Of a stretch of DNA of 64,000 bases, positions 42,409 through 52,930 are shown piece after piece (position 1 is the first letter of the stretch; every line of letters starts with the position of its first letter). The notes beneath the pieces were generated by a model. That model was not told the DNA's origin, did no database searches, and saw nothing but the letters and a program-made list of their open reading frames with translations. The position numbers and the translations under genes were made by a program. Source of the DNA: Mugil cephalus (taxonomy: Eukaryota; Chordata; Actinopteri; Mugiliformes; Mugilidae); NCBI RefSeq assembly GCF_022458985.1, contig NC_061773.1, forward strand, positions 124,001 through 188,000, in the 5' to 3' direction.

Positions 42409-44517
42409 TCAATTGCTGACCTCTGAATCCTCCTCTTGCATTTCCCCTGAAGTTTCCTCTGAATTTCCTCCTGGTCTATCACACTCACGAGCAAAGTGTC
42501 CAAACTGTCCACAGTTATAACACACTTCTGAGAACTGTTGGAAATTAAAGTTTCCTCTTCCTCTTCCAAAGGTTCCTCGACCTCTTCCTCTCCATATTTG
42601 CAGCTGGCCAAAAGTTGGTTGTGTGTTATAAACAACCGGGACCACTGGGGACGGTTGAGGTGATTGAAACTGAACCTGGTTTGGCTGCAATTGTGGTGGC
42701 GGCTGATTTTGTTCAGGCTGGCTCTGTAAAACTAAAGCCTGCTTCTTCTCCTTCTTCTTGTTATACACCAATTGTATTTAATTGAGTTTCCGAAGAGTTT
42801 CTTGATCTTGTTCCTTCTGATCATACTCCTTCTTTCTATACAGGTCCACTTGATGTGCTACATGGTCTGTATATACACCCTTCGCCATATTTCCAAGACC
42901 AACCACTTCTGCCAATTTGCTCCGCACTGGTAGAGGTAGCCCCTTCTGTATCTTGGCTCGCAAAATTGATTGCTCCATTTGACTCTCCTCTGGATCGTTT
43001 CCTGTGACATTTCTCCACACCTGATAGGCTCTTGACACATAGGCTCTCGGATTTTCTTCCTGTCCCAGTGGCTCAATGAGAATGTTGTCGGGGTGTATAT
43101 TTGTCGGAAATGTATCTTTCAATGCTCTCCATACTCGACCTCTATTTGCTGCAAACAGCTCTGAATCATTTACAGCAGTTTCCACATAACGGTTTAATCC
43201 AGCTCTCTGCAAAATCTCCCCCATGGCTGGAACCCCAAGTATATTAGCCAGCAATCTCTTAATGTCTCCTACTGCAGCTTGCGTCCCCACCATGATCTCT
43301 TCCAACTTTGAGATCCAAGGGTGTGCTCCATCTTGAAGAGTAGGTAACTTCTCAAGTATATCTGACATGTCAGTACTCTGCCAAGGTTTATACTCCAAGT
43401 TCTGACCTCTTATGACAACTGGACACATCTTACCAGGCTTCTTCTCTTTCCTTGAACGCAGTTCATATTCCTTGTCCTGTTTTTGGGAACCTGTTTTCCG
43501 CAACTCTTTCTTCTGAATCTGCAGTTCTTGTAATTGGTCTTCTAATGCCTTTCTTCCTTTTGGTGTAGTGCATTTGTCCAGACATCTACAGCATCGATCT
43601 ATATTCTCTTCAACTTCTCTTAAAATCTGTCGTCTTTCTTCTTCTCTATAAGCAGTTTTTATCTTAGCAGACTTCAAAAGAGTGGGACTCTCACTTTCTT
43701 CATCACTATCCTCATTCTCAATCTCATTTTCACTTCCACTTTCACCTTCAACTTCACTTTCATCTCTCAGTTCCATTCTTCTTCCTGTTGTACCTCCTCT
43801 TCTTTCCGCTCTGGCCAGTAGTCGTCTGACTGCTGGATCATATCCTCCCATGGCTTCTTCTTCATCACTCTGATCCTCCACTTCTCCAAAATCCATCCTT
43901 TTAATTCTCAATCGTCCTCCGGTCTCCAAACGTGTCGTTTTCTTTTTACTTTTTGTACTTGGATACATCCTAATAGTTGTCTCTGCTTTCCCCACTTCTA
44001 TAACCTGCTCAGCCTCATTCTTAATGTGGTAATTGCCCTCTTGACTAATTACCGGAAGCTGAGGATAAACTTCCCTGAGCTCCATCTCCTTCTTATACGG
44101 CGGAGGTCCCTGTACTGGAACTACATGTGAAAAGGGTGCATCAATCTCTGCCATTAACTTCTCTGTTTTCTTCACATTCTTTTTCATTTCATCTACAGTC
44201 TTCTCTTCACAGTCTTTCTTCTTCTCCATCCATTTCTGTCCCTCCTTCTCAAACAACTGGAGAATGCCAAGCTCCGTTTGTCTCTTCTGTTTACGTCTTT
44301 CACCTTTTCTTCCTTTCTTTTCGTCTGCCTTATATGTGGTCACAAGCACCTGTATTGTTTTTATTACTTCTGGATTAAAGGTTCCTATCACTGGCCATGA
44401 TTGCTCAATTTCAGGCCAACGCTTACACCATTTCTGTGACATCTTTGCAATACCTTTAATTAAAGGGTTATTCTTCTGAACTACCTCAACAGGCGTAGTT
44501 ACTTTTGAGTTATCCAT
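42409..44517 (-). pseudogene. Retroviral gag (matrix, capsid, nucleocapsid) with an internal stop
   Basis: The 579-codon frame opens with MDNSKVTTPVEVVQKNNPLI at 44517. It has a basic Lys-rich N-terminal part (residues 80-125), an acidic Glu/Asp/Ser segment (about 205-290), a helical, charged linker, and a capsid-like region (VVIRGQNLEYKPWQSTDMSD, then AVGDIKRLLANILG). It ends in TAA at 42780-42778. The same frame continues directly downstream with a Gln/Pro-rich stretch, an RGRGR-type basic patch and one CCHC knuckle, [14 protein letters not shown] (42522-42481), to TGA at 42411. The TAA therefore separates capsid from nucleocapsid in one original frame. Gag would form the particle and bind genomic RNA. 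The first frame has no ATG-independent leader; no glyco-gag start was evident. Confidence 0.9.
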
Positions 44518-46513
44518 TTTTGATATAATAGTAACACCCCCTTTTTATCTGTAATCAAATTCAACCTAATTAAAAATAACCTTAACTCTATTCTATTATC
44601 CTATTATTATGTTTATTTTAATTGATACACTATTATTATTACTACCTATATTCCCCCTTTTTATCACAATCAACAAACAAATGAATCAATTTGCCAACTT
44701 CAGAGGATGCAAAAACAACCCTACAGATGTAAGAGCAAACAACGCCAGGTCCACACACAATATCAACCATATACAAACAACCGATCAAATTGCAAGGTAC
44801 AGCTTCCCCAACTCAGCAGAAATTAAACTCTGTTTTCTGAATGGTCAGTCATTGCCAAGCCTCAAACTGCAACATACATGCTATGTGCAAACAAATGAAT
44901 ATACTGTTGTTGTCCCAAATCTGATTACCAATCACACAATATATGTATCATCAATATCAACCATTAACAAATGCGTAGAGGTCAAAAAGCAGGTAGATTA
45001 GAAAGAGTCTGTGGATAAAATCACACTGGCCTTATTGCTGGGTTCAGATGCGTGTGCTGTCGTCTGCAAGCCTCAGGTTTCCTGTGAGGTAGACCAGCTG
45101 TTCTCTCCTCTGCCTCCAGACACCCCCCTTGTCCTTTTACTTCCTTCTTGAACTCTCACCCCATAAAAAGAGACAACAGGCAAACACTTTAACATTGTAG
45201 AAAACCACTAAGTACAATACACTCTTCAATGTGACTAACACATTCCTGCCAACACTTTCCTTTATTATTTCTTTAAATATAAAGTCCTTTTTCTGGGGCT
45301 CATATATTTTAACAGTTTCCAAAGTCCTCCAAGCAGAGGCTCATAGTATTTTAACCAAAAAAGTCCCCACAAAAGGCTCATACTATATTTATCAAACGTC
45401 CTTTACAGGCTCATAATATTTTAGCAAGTACTGAATATGTAAGTATATTATTATTATTTTCATCTCCTTAATCTCCTATTTCCTAATTTTATTCGTTTTA
45501 TTCAACATAAAATCTAATATATTACTTCATAAAACCGGTTGCCACACAAACAACAAGGATCCACAGACAACACATACAGAACACACAAATTTAAAGTGAT
45601 CACACATTTCTCTTCCAAATAACTAAGCCTCTAACTTCTCTCTAACTTCTACCTCCGACTTTAACTTCTAACTAACTTCTTCTTTTAACTAACTACTATT
45701 TTCCCTTTCTCTGTTAACTATTCCTATTTTCTTCTCTTTTCTTTTTTAGGCGATTCTTTCTAGCGGTCCTAGACCTGCCCAAGTAGCCTCAAGCTATAGA
45801 ACCCCTTTTTCTCTATTCCTTTTTAACTCTTATATCCTCTTTTCCTATTTTCCTCTAAATTTACCTCTTTTTTTAAACAAAAATTCAAATGTTCCTAATT
45901 CCCCTGGGCCCAGGAGTTCTCTCTCTCTCTTTTTTATCCTATTTTTACTTTAAGCCAATTCCTTTGAAGCCAATAAAGCCAATTTTCACACTGCTACCAA
46001 AGACCATGTGTCTTACTAGTTACAGCGGTAAAGGGCCCCTCCACTTAACTTTGCACGATGTGAGTTCAGCGCCTCATGCTACTAATTAGGCTTTTCTACT
46101 CTTATTTCTTCTATTCCTTTTCTATTCTCTTCTTCGCTTTTTCTCTATTTGTAGGCCTACTCTTATTTCCCTTTATTCCTTAATCCTAACTTCTCTTTTT
46201 CTTATCTTCTTATTTCCTTTAAATCTATATCGTCCATTCCCCCCTTTTGCGTTGCCAGCAACGCAAAGAAACCTCAAATTTAGAAATTTAGAACGACGAA
46301 TAACTTCCAACAGCAGCACAACAACCACCCCACAAAGAGTCTTAAACGGTGTGTCCCCACAGCAACACTGCACAGTCCCCACGAGCAAACCAGCGCACTA
46401 TAATGTGAAAAACTCACCCTGTATATAAGTCGACTGATGCGGGAGTCAGCTCCTCAGGACTGAAAGCAGATGCTGAGAGGCCACAAACACGTCCAAGTTC
46501 GTGACGCCAAAAT
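44518..46513 (-). other. Retroviral 5' leader, about 2.0 kb, with primer-binding site
   Basis: Between the 5' LTR and the gag ATG lie 2 kb, purine-rich on the coding strand (pyrimidine runs such as CTTTTCTTTTTT on plus). No open reading frame in it has a known domain. It should hold the packaging signal and possibly a splice donor. The length is large compared with the 0.5-1 kb common in gammaretroviruses. The 130-codon plus-strand frame at 44609 is judged a chance frame. Confidence 0.7.
46493..46511 (-). promoter_or_regulatory. Primer-binding site
   Basis: Directly after the 5' LTR (two to four bases in) the minus strand reads TTGGCGTCACGAACTTGGA. The TGG start and position fit a tRNA primer-binding site. 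I cannot assign the tRNA with confidence; the first seven bases would suit tRNA-Asn, the rest less well. Confidence 0.6.
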
Positions 46514-46880
46514 TGTTGTATATTGATGTGCTGAAGATAGAAGTGATCACCGCTGACAAGTCTTATCTTGCATTTAAAAAGGTTTATTTACAAGAAAGAA
46601 CAATGTCAAACTCTTGCCGAATCTGAGAGAGCCTCTGGCCAATCGTCGAATCCCCTCTCCCATTCAGCTCCCACAGTCACCTTATATAGGATGGTCATCC
46701 CCGAGAACCCCCATACACAAACAAAGCTTTAGGTTGTATGTCCTGGCTCGTTTTACGAACTGGCATCTGGTAAATGACCTTTTTGACCTTTAACCATTAA
46801 CCTTTAACTTTATACATCCTTCACAACCCCCAGGCACAGGAAAGGGACAGATAAGAAGAACAAGAAGATAATATACTACA
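46514..46880 (-). repeat. 5' LTR of the endogenous retrovirus
   Basis: 367 bp, same length as the other LTR and, by eye, without a difference. Same TATA box (about 46680-46688) and AATAAA. It drives transcription on the minus strand. Right flank CTGG (46881-46884) matches the left flank of the element. Confidence 0.95.
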
Positions 46881-47419
46881 CTGGCTCTGCTCAACTGTTG
46901 TTTGCTCTGGCTCCTTGGAGGACTGTCCAAGACATATTGTTGGCCTTATTAAAGGCATTGATTGCATTGATTAGTACAGGTGGACCTAATAAGTAGATTT
47001 TGCCAATGCACATTTTTTTTAATGTGAAAGTTTATTCTGCACAAATTGAAACACATACTTGTCTTTTTGAGCAGTGACAGACATTTCCTGGCTTCAACTG
47101 GTCTCAGGACAGAAAGGAGGTCACTCTCCTGCAGGTAGCTCAGGTCCTCAACTCCTAAACATTGCAGATGCTCCAGCAAAGGCTCAGGGTCTCTCAGTTT
47201 AGGCACTGATTTGATGAAAGACAGAAGCGGACTCTCTGCATCCATGACTAGGAGGACTAGAAGGGATGAAAAATACGTTTTTACTGTCACATTTTAATCT
47301 CTCAAACTCCAGATGACTCTGAGTCAAAAATGCTATGCTTAAGTGAAATTACTCTTGTCCCACAAAGCTTGTACACAGGCAAAGGGTAATAATCTAGTCT
47401 CGCTCAGGCTTTCAACATT

Positions 47420-47765
47420 TCATGCTTGTTTCACTTCATACAATGCAAATGCTGGCACATAGGACACATCATGAGGTGTAACAAAGTATACGTGCTGGTC
47501 CTGCGTCACAAGCATGAGCTCAGTCTGTCTGAATTCAAGTGCCTCACCTTGATTTAAACACAGAAAGAGTACCTTTTCGTACTGAGTGCCTTTCCACTGC
47601 ACCATGGTAGCTGCTCAACATTGGGTTCTTTGACTGAGGTTTCTCCTACTGTGGAGCACACTGCTTCACTGTACAGTTCTGCATGGAAAGGAGTGGAGTT
47701 CTTAACCACCAGTTTATGCCATGAAATCAACTCTCACCACTTATCTGCAGAGAGAAAGAAAAAAA
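47420..47765 (-). pseudogene. C-terminal piece of a Tnp2/Plavaka-like teleost gene
   Basis: The minus-strand frame (47605-47420) reads WKGTQYEKVLFLCLNQGEAL, then FRQTELMLVTQDQHVYFVTP and PAFALYEV before a stop. An upstream block in another frame has VVKNSTPFHAELYSEAVCST. This is the order found at the C-terminus of a teleost gene family related to Tnp2/CACTA-type transposases. A frameshift lies near 47605. It sits 170 bases upstream of the SAM exon, in what would be that gene's 5' intron. Family assignment is from memory of the pattern. Confidence 0.5.
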
Positions 47766-48800
47766 AAATGATGAATCATGAAATTTGCCAAAATCAAAAT
47801 AAATGCTATTGGTTGTGAAAAAGTCGATCTAAACTGTGTTAGCAGATCTCCCCTCAATAAACCAGAAGATGATCGTTAGCTTATCCTTTCCATATTTTTC
47901 AGTATTGTTTTGAATTTCACTGACTAGTGTTGCACCAAAATTTAAATTTGAAAAACCTTGAAAAAGGCAGAGTAGGTCACTACTCCTATGTTTGTGAGAG
48001 GCAAGAGGAAGATAAAAATATTAGTTTTAAGAAAGAGTAACTGGTTAAAATAAACCATTACCAAATCTCAGTATCATTTATAAAACATTTGTTCTCTCTT
48101 CTTTGGAAGAAAATCCACTTAAAATGTCTCACTAGCGACACCTGCAAGTGGAGGAGTAGGAGCAATCTGCGTGGAAAGAAGACTTTGACATTTTGACACG
48201 TTACATTAAATCCAGCTTCCTATCCTAGCCAGAAATCATGCCATTTCAAGTCACGCAGTCAAGGTTATGGCCAAAAAACTAGAAGAGGGTTATTAATCGA
48301 TTATTGTTCATTGTTGCAGCTCTAAACAAATGTTGTTCCTCTTTCTCTCCGCCTGTGTCAGTCAGTTCACAAAAGTAAACGTAATGACTAACTGTTAAGT
48401 GCTAAGCTAACGTTAGTGTAAATAAAATAAAAAGTGGTTGGTCTGGCTAACTACTAACACCCATAGATATATATCTATGACTAACACTGGTAGACGCCAC
48501 GTGAAGACGCCGCCGCCGGCCATACTTTTGTCATCATAGTTAGCTAACATTTCAATTGACGACATGCTAGCGGATTGGTTTTGTCGACTGAGTAAAGTCA
48601 GAGGCATGGTGGTAAATAAAGCTAATACTACTAAGCTTCAGTTTGATACTTGCCTTCTGCCTTCGTCCTTCCTCCAGCCTCGACATTAGCTGCTGTTTGC
48701 TCCAAGTTTCTGTGACCAAACTGGAAGAGCCGCGTGGTGGTTGCTGACCTTGTTAAGCGTAACATCAAAGACAGATGATCAGTGTCGCAACAGCCAATGG
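47766..48800. other. Non-coding; possible promoter or first exon on the minus strand
   Basis: The part at 48480-48760 is GC-richer than its surroundings (GCCGCCGCCGGCC at 48508-48520). On the minus strand it has a block ending in GGCAGAAG|GCAAGT, which could be a GC-type splice donor. It could be the first exon of the SAM-domain gene. Evidence is weak. Confidence 0.3.
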
Positions 48801-48804
48801 CATG

Positions 48805-48875
48805 TCTTCCTCTTCTTCTTCTTTTTCTTCTTCTTCTTCTTCTTCTTCTTCTTCTTCTTCTTCTTCTCCTTCTTC
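48805..48875. repeat. (CTT)n microsatellite
   Basis: About 70 bp of TTC/CTT units. It produces poly-Ser, poly-Leu, poly-Phe and poly-Glu frames that are not genes. Confidence 0.97.
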
Positions 48876-49130
48876 AACCGTTTCTGTCGACCAATCCAAA
48901 CGGGACCCGCGCTTTTCAAAGCACGCAGTCCAAAGACGTGTCGCGTTCACGTTTTTGTCTTTTGTGTTTGTGCAGGGAGACATTGCAGCAGTAAAATGTC
49001 TCCTGATTACACGTGTTTTATTCAGACATGCTGTGAAATAATTCAAGACGTTGTGATTTATATTGGATTGTATATATATATACACACAATAGCCTACAGT
49101 GTTAAATAGTTATTTTACTATTAATTTCTC
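48876..49130. other. Non-coding, nothing recognised
   Basis: Short stretch with no gene and no repeat boundary, ending in a small (TA)n run. Confidence 0.5.
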
Positions 49131-49400
49131 AATAATTTTAAAAGATTTTTTTTAGTTTTAACTTTTGTTGAATTTTACAGTTTATTCCATTAAATAACAG
49201 ACAGATGGATTCTCACAGTTACAGTGGTTTCATCAATTAAAATCAGTCTCCTTTCGTTGATTGTCCAGATTGTTTCTGTATTTTAAAAATACAAAAATAA
49301 TCTGTAAAAAGAAACAGTATAAACAGTAAAAAAAAAAAAAACAGTAAATATAAAAGTCTGTAAAGTCTGTATATATTACATTTTTTTTACAGTGTAACTT
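49131..49400. repeat. AT-rich repeat ending TTTTTTTTACAGTGTAACTT
   Basis: The right end mirrors the start of the repeat at 35826 (ACTGTAAAAAAA). Inside are AAAACAGTAAATATAAAAG and CTGTAAAAAGAAACAG. Probably the same family of non-autonomous elements in the opposite direction. Confidence 0.5.
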
Positions 49401-49930
49401 AGAGAGATAGAAAGATGAATAGACAGACAAACAGATGGATGGATAGAAAGATAGAGAGATGGCTCTTAAAAGTGCCTTTGGGTTGGTGAGGTGGTTTAGG
49501 GTCAAAGGTCAGGATATGGTTTGACAGCAACTACAAGAAGAACAGAGGCAAACCCTTAGTGCTCTAGCTGGGTTTGTTTTTTATGCAGAAAGGTTTGATT
49601 GAAAACAGATCACGTTTTTTTCTAAATCAATCAGATACCAGACATGGCTAGTTTTCCCTCACAAGTTAGATCGTTTTCGTATTCTTGCGTTTAATGATTG
49701 AAACCATTCAAAATCATTGCTTTAATACATAAACCATGTGCTTCATGTAAGCAAAGTAAGGCATTAGCTCATGAAACACTAGCAGGACAGAGACATATCA
49801 TACCTGTCCTGGAGAGGACTCAGCGGAGAAAGGGCAGGGGTCAGGGGTCATGGACTAAGGAATTTCTACAAAACTACTACTACTACTACTAATGATGATA
49901 ATAATAATGATAATAATAACAATGAAAACG
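49401..49930. other. Non-coding with short simple repeats
   Basis: GATA/GACA-type words at 49405-49465 and (CTA)n/(ATA)n at 49874-49925. No gene. Confidence 0.55.
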
Positions 49931-49934
49931 ATAT

Positions 49935-51215
49935 TAAAAATAAAGCTGCATGCAGCAATGAGGGGGTCCAAGCACATAGGTCATAAGGCTAGAAGGGAAG
50001 TTTCGAGTGAATCAGCCAAAGATTGGCGAAAATACGAGCTGACTTCCTGGTTGGCGGCTCCGTCGGCAAATTTGATTGGGTGTAGCGGGCAAATGGATTG
50101 CACAATGAAAATGCCCCTAAGTAACTTTTGTGCGGTTCGGTCTGAAGATAGTCTCTGCTGATTTTTCGGGAGAATCGAACAAAATTTGCGTGCGACCTGT
50201 GAATCTTTTTAAAGGTTTTGGACAAAATCCAATATGACGGCCAAATTTTTACAAGTGTGTGAAAAGTTTTGCCAGATCCTGAAAGGGGACATTCCAAAGT
50301 TTCACTTAACATGAAAATTTTCTTTGAAATACTAACACGTCAAAGAGAAAAGAGCAAAAACGCAATTTGTTAATTACAGCGCCCCTAGAGGCCGAATGAC
50401 ATCGAATTTTTATTGCGCATTTCGAAGGGAGTCCCGAAGCGTCCAACCAAGGTTGGAATTCGGAAGTGTCGCCGAGATACGAGCAAACTTCCTGTTTGGC
50501 GGCGTCGCCGCCGACAACGATTGGCTAACATGAAAAGTTGCCATGAACTATCAATGGGGCACCCCATAGTACCCGTGGATGTCACAAAGTCATTTCAAAT
50601 ATGAAGTCATCAAGAGATATGAGAAAAACCATTTTTTTCTAATTACAGCCCCCTAGAGACCAAATGGCACCAACTTCATGATTTTCACTTGGGATCAGGT
50701 CAGGACCCATATTGCCAAATGTGATGTCAATATGTCACATCGTTGCTGGGATATGAGCTTATATTGAAAACCGCGCCTTCGCCGCTGATTTTGATTGGCC
50801 GCAGCAGACGAACGAAGTGGAAATGAAAAAAACCCATCTAGGAACTTTTGTGCGGCTAGGTCTGAAGATAGTCTGTGGCGATTTTTTGTGAGAATCGGAC
50901 AAAATCTACGACCCGTGAGTCTTTTTAAAGGTTTTTCACAAAATCCAAAATGACGGAAAATCTATCATGACGTCATAGGACACACGATCCAAGGATCACA
51001 AGGATACCTTGTTTTTGAAAATTGGGCATACGGTTCAAAAGTCCAAATGTACTTCCAACTTTGACCTGTTGGTGGCGCTAGAGTGTACTTACTGGCAACA
51101 TGTAACTCAGTCAAATTAAAGATACAACTGTCCTTAAGCTTTGTGCATAATTTCACAACTTTTCACCATACGGTTCTATGGGCTGCCATAGACTCCAATG
51201 GCAGAAGAAAGCGGA
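49935..51215 (+). repeat. Large teleost repeat, unit 1
   Basis: Begins AAAGCTGCATGCAGCAATGA followed by GGGGGTCCAAGCACAT, and ends CTATGGGCTGCCATAGACTC plus CAATGGCAGAAG. Inside are modules that recur within the unit: a 'TTTTTAAAGGTTTTT[G/C]ACAAAATCCAA' block (50208 and 50930), a 'GATTGG...GGCAAACG' block and 'GCGCCCCTAGAGGCC' followed by 'GAATGACA'. No open frame. It is a known-looking repeat of fish genomes but I do not know its class. Confidence 0.75.
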
Positions 51216-51227
51216 ATGATAATAATA

Positions 51228-52930
51228 ATATAGCTGCATGCAGCAATAAGGGGGTCCAAGCACATCGGCCATGGGCCATAAGGCTACATGAGAAGTTTCT
51301 AGTGAATAGGACAAGGATTGGCGGAAATACAAGCGGCCTTCCTGGTTGACGAATTTGATTGGCTGTAGTGGGCAAACAGATTGGACAATGAAAATGCCAC
51401 TAAGCAACTTTTATGCGGCTCAGTCTAAAGATAGTCTGTGCCCATTTTCGTGAGAATCAGACAAAATTTGTGACCTGTGAAACTTTTTAAAGGTTTTTGA
51501 CAAAATCCAATATGGCGGCCAAATTCTTGCGATTGCGTGAAAAGTTTTGCCAGATCCTGAAAGGGGACATTTAACGGTATCAGCAAACATGAAAATGTAC
51601 TTGGAAATCAAGAGAAAAGAGTAAAAACGCATTTTTGTTAATTACAGCGGCCCCTAGTGCCTGAATGACACCAAATTTGGCATGTCTCCTTGGGTGGGTG
51701 CTGGAGACGTACGGGCAAATTTGATTTCGATATGTCAAAGCGTTCCCGAGATATGACCTCACATCCGGTCTGGAACCTTCGCCGCCAAATTTGATTGGCT
51801 GTTGCGGGCAAACGGATTAGACAATGAAAATGCCACTAAGTAACTTTTGTGCAGTTTGGTCTGAAGATGGTCTGTGACGGTTTTCGTGAGAATCAGAGAA
51901 AATTTTTAGACGCGTGAAACTTTTTAAAGGTTTTTGACAAAATCCAATATGGTGGCCAAATTCTTACGATTACGTGAAGAGTTATGCCAGATCCTGAAAG
52001 GGGACATTCCACAATATCAGCAGACATGAAAATCTAGTCAAAAATCCTAACACGAGAAAAGAGCAAAAACGCAGTTTTGTTAATTTCGGCGCCCCCTACT
52101 GTCCGAATGACACCAAATTTGTATTGCACATTTCGAAGGGAGTCCCAAAGTGTCCAACCAAGTTTGGTCTTCGGAAGTCAAAGCATCGCCGAGATACGCG
52201 CAAATTTCCTGTTTGGCGGCGTCACCACCAACAACGATTGGCTTACACCAAAACTTGGCATTAACTATCAATGGGGCACCCTATAGTACATGTGGATGTC
52301 ACAAAGTCATTTCAAAAACAAACCCATCAAGAGATAGGAGGAAAAAACATGTTTTTCAAATTACAGCGCCCCCTAGAGGCCAAACGACACCAAATTCATC
52401 GTGTCCACTTGGGGCCGAGTCAGGACCCATATTCTCAAATGTGATGTCAATATGTCACAACGTTGCCGAGATATGAGTTCACATCGAAAACGGCACCTTC
52501 GCCACCATATTTGATTGACTGTGGTGGGCATACAAATGCGACGGTGAGGACGCCAATTAGTAACTTTTGTGCGGCTTGGTCTAAAGATAGTCTGTGCCGA
52601 TTTTCGTGAGAATCGGACAAAATTTGCGACAAGTGAAACTTTTTAAAGGTTTTTGACAAAATCCAAGTTGGTGGAAAATCTATCATGACGCATTTTGACG
52701 AAAGATACCTTGTTTGTAAATTTCGGGCATACGGTTCAAAAGTTACGTGCGCAAATTTATTTCCAACTTTGACCCATTGGTGGCGCAAGAGCGTTCTTAT
52801 TGGCAACATGTAACTCAGGCAAATTAAAGATCCTACTGTCCTTAATCAACGTGCAAACTTTCACAACTTTTTACCATACGGTTCTATGGGCTGCCATAGA
52901 TTCCAATGGCAGAAGACAGAAGAATAATAA
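51228..52930 (+). repeat. Large teleost repeat, unit 2, head-to-tail with unit 1
   Basis: Begins ATAGCTGCATGCAGCAATAA followed by GGGGGTCCAAGCACAT, as unit 1, and ends CTATGGGCTGCCATAGATTC plus CAATGGCAGAAG. It contains the 'TTTTTAAAGGTTTTTGACAAAATCCAA' block three times (51487, 51927, 52645), one more than unit 1. The extra module explains its greater length. Flanked on both sides by ATA-type simple repeat. Confidence 0.75.

Larger units (their letters stand above)
37638..46880 (-). mobile_element. Endogenous retrovirus, 9.24 kb, gamma/epsilon-like, env not found
   Basis: Two LTRs of 367 bp in direct orientation (37638-38004 and 46514-46880) flank gag and pol on the minus strand. LTRs begin TG and end CA and look identical by eye. 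The flanking sequence CTGG occurs at 37634-37637 and 46881-46884, a 4 bp target duplication as made by gammaretroviral integrases. A polypurine tract precedes the 3' LTR. Gag has a single CCHC knuckle, and protease lies in the gag frame beyond a stop codon, again gamma/epsilon-like. The element is damaged: in-frame stop in gag, frameshift in protease, frameshift and stop in integrase, no env. It interrupts an exon of a SAM-domain gene in sense orientation. Confidence 0.95.
36395..47245 (-). pseudogene. SAM-domain gene (SAMD3-like teleost family), two exons split by insertions
   Basis: Three minus-strand exons with matching phases. Exon 1: ATG at 47245 to 47059 gives MDAESPLLSFIKSVPKLRDP and LGVEDLSYLQESDLLSVLRP, a small SAM domain at the very N-terminus, as in teleost SAMD3-like proteins. 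Exon 2: 46944-46881 continues at 37633-37587 after the retrovirus; its frame is open across the junction (SPPRSQSKQQLSRASTSPV) and ends in CTCTCTG|GTGAGT. Exon 3: 37053-36970 continues at 36410-36395 after the hAT MITE (SETATSLRSTSSSSTDTTPR). Later exons were not found; the KDZ element follows. The retrovirus brings its own promoter and polyadenylation signal in the same orientation, so full-length transcripts are unlikely. Ser/Thr-rich exons 2-3 are probably disordered. Whether the gene was itself active before is unknown. Confidence 0.65.

Noticed and set aside
44609-45001. 130-codon plus-strand frame in the retroviral leader
   Set aside because: Opposite to the provirus, no domain, low-complexity composition; chance frame.
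48741-49109. Poly-Phe, poly-Ser and poly-Glu frames on both strands
   Set aside because: Translations of the (CTT)n repeat.
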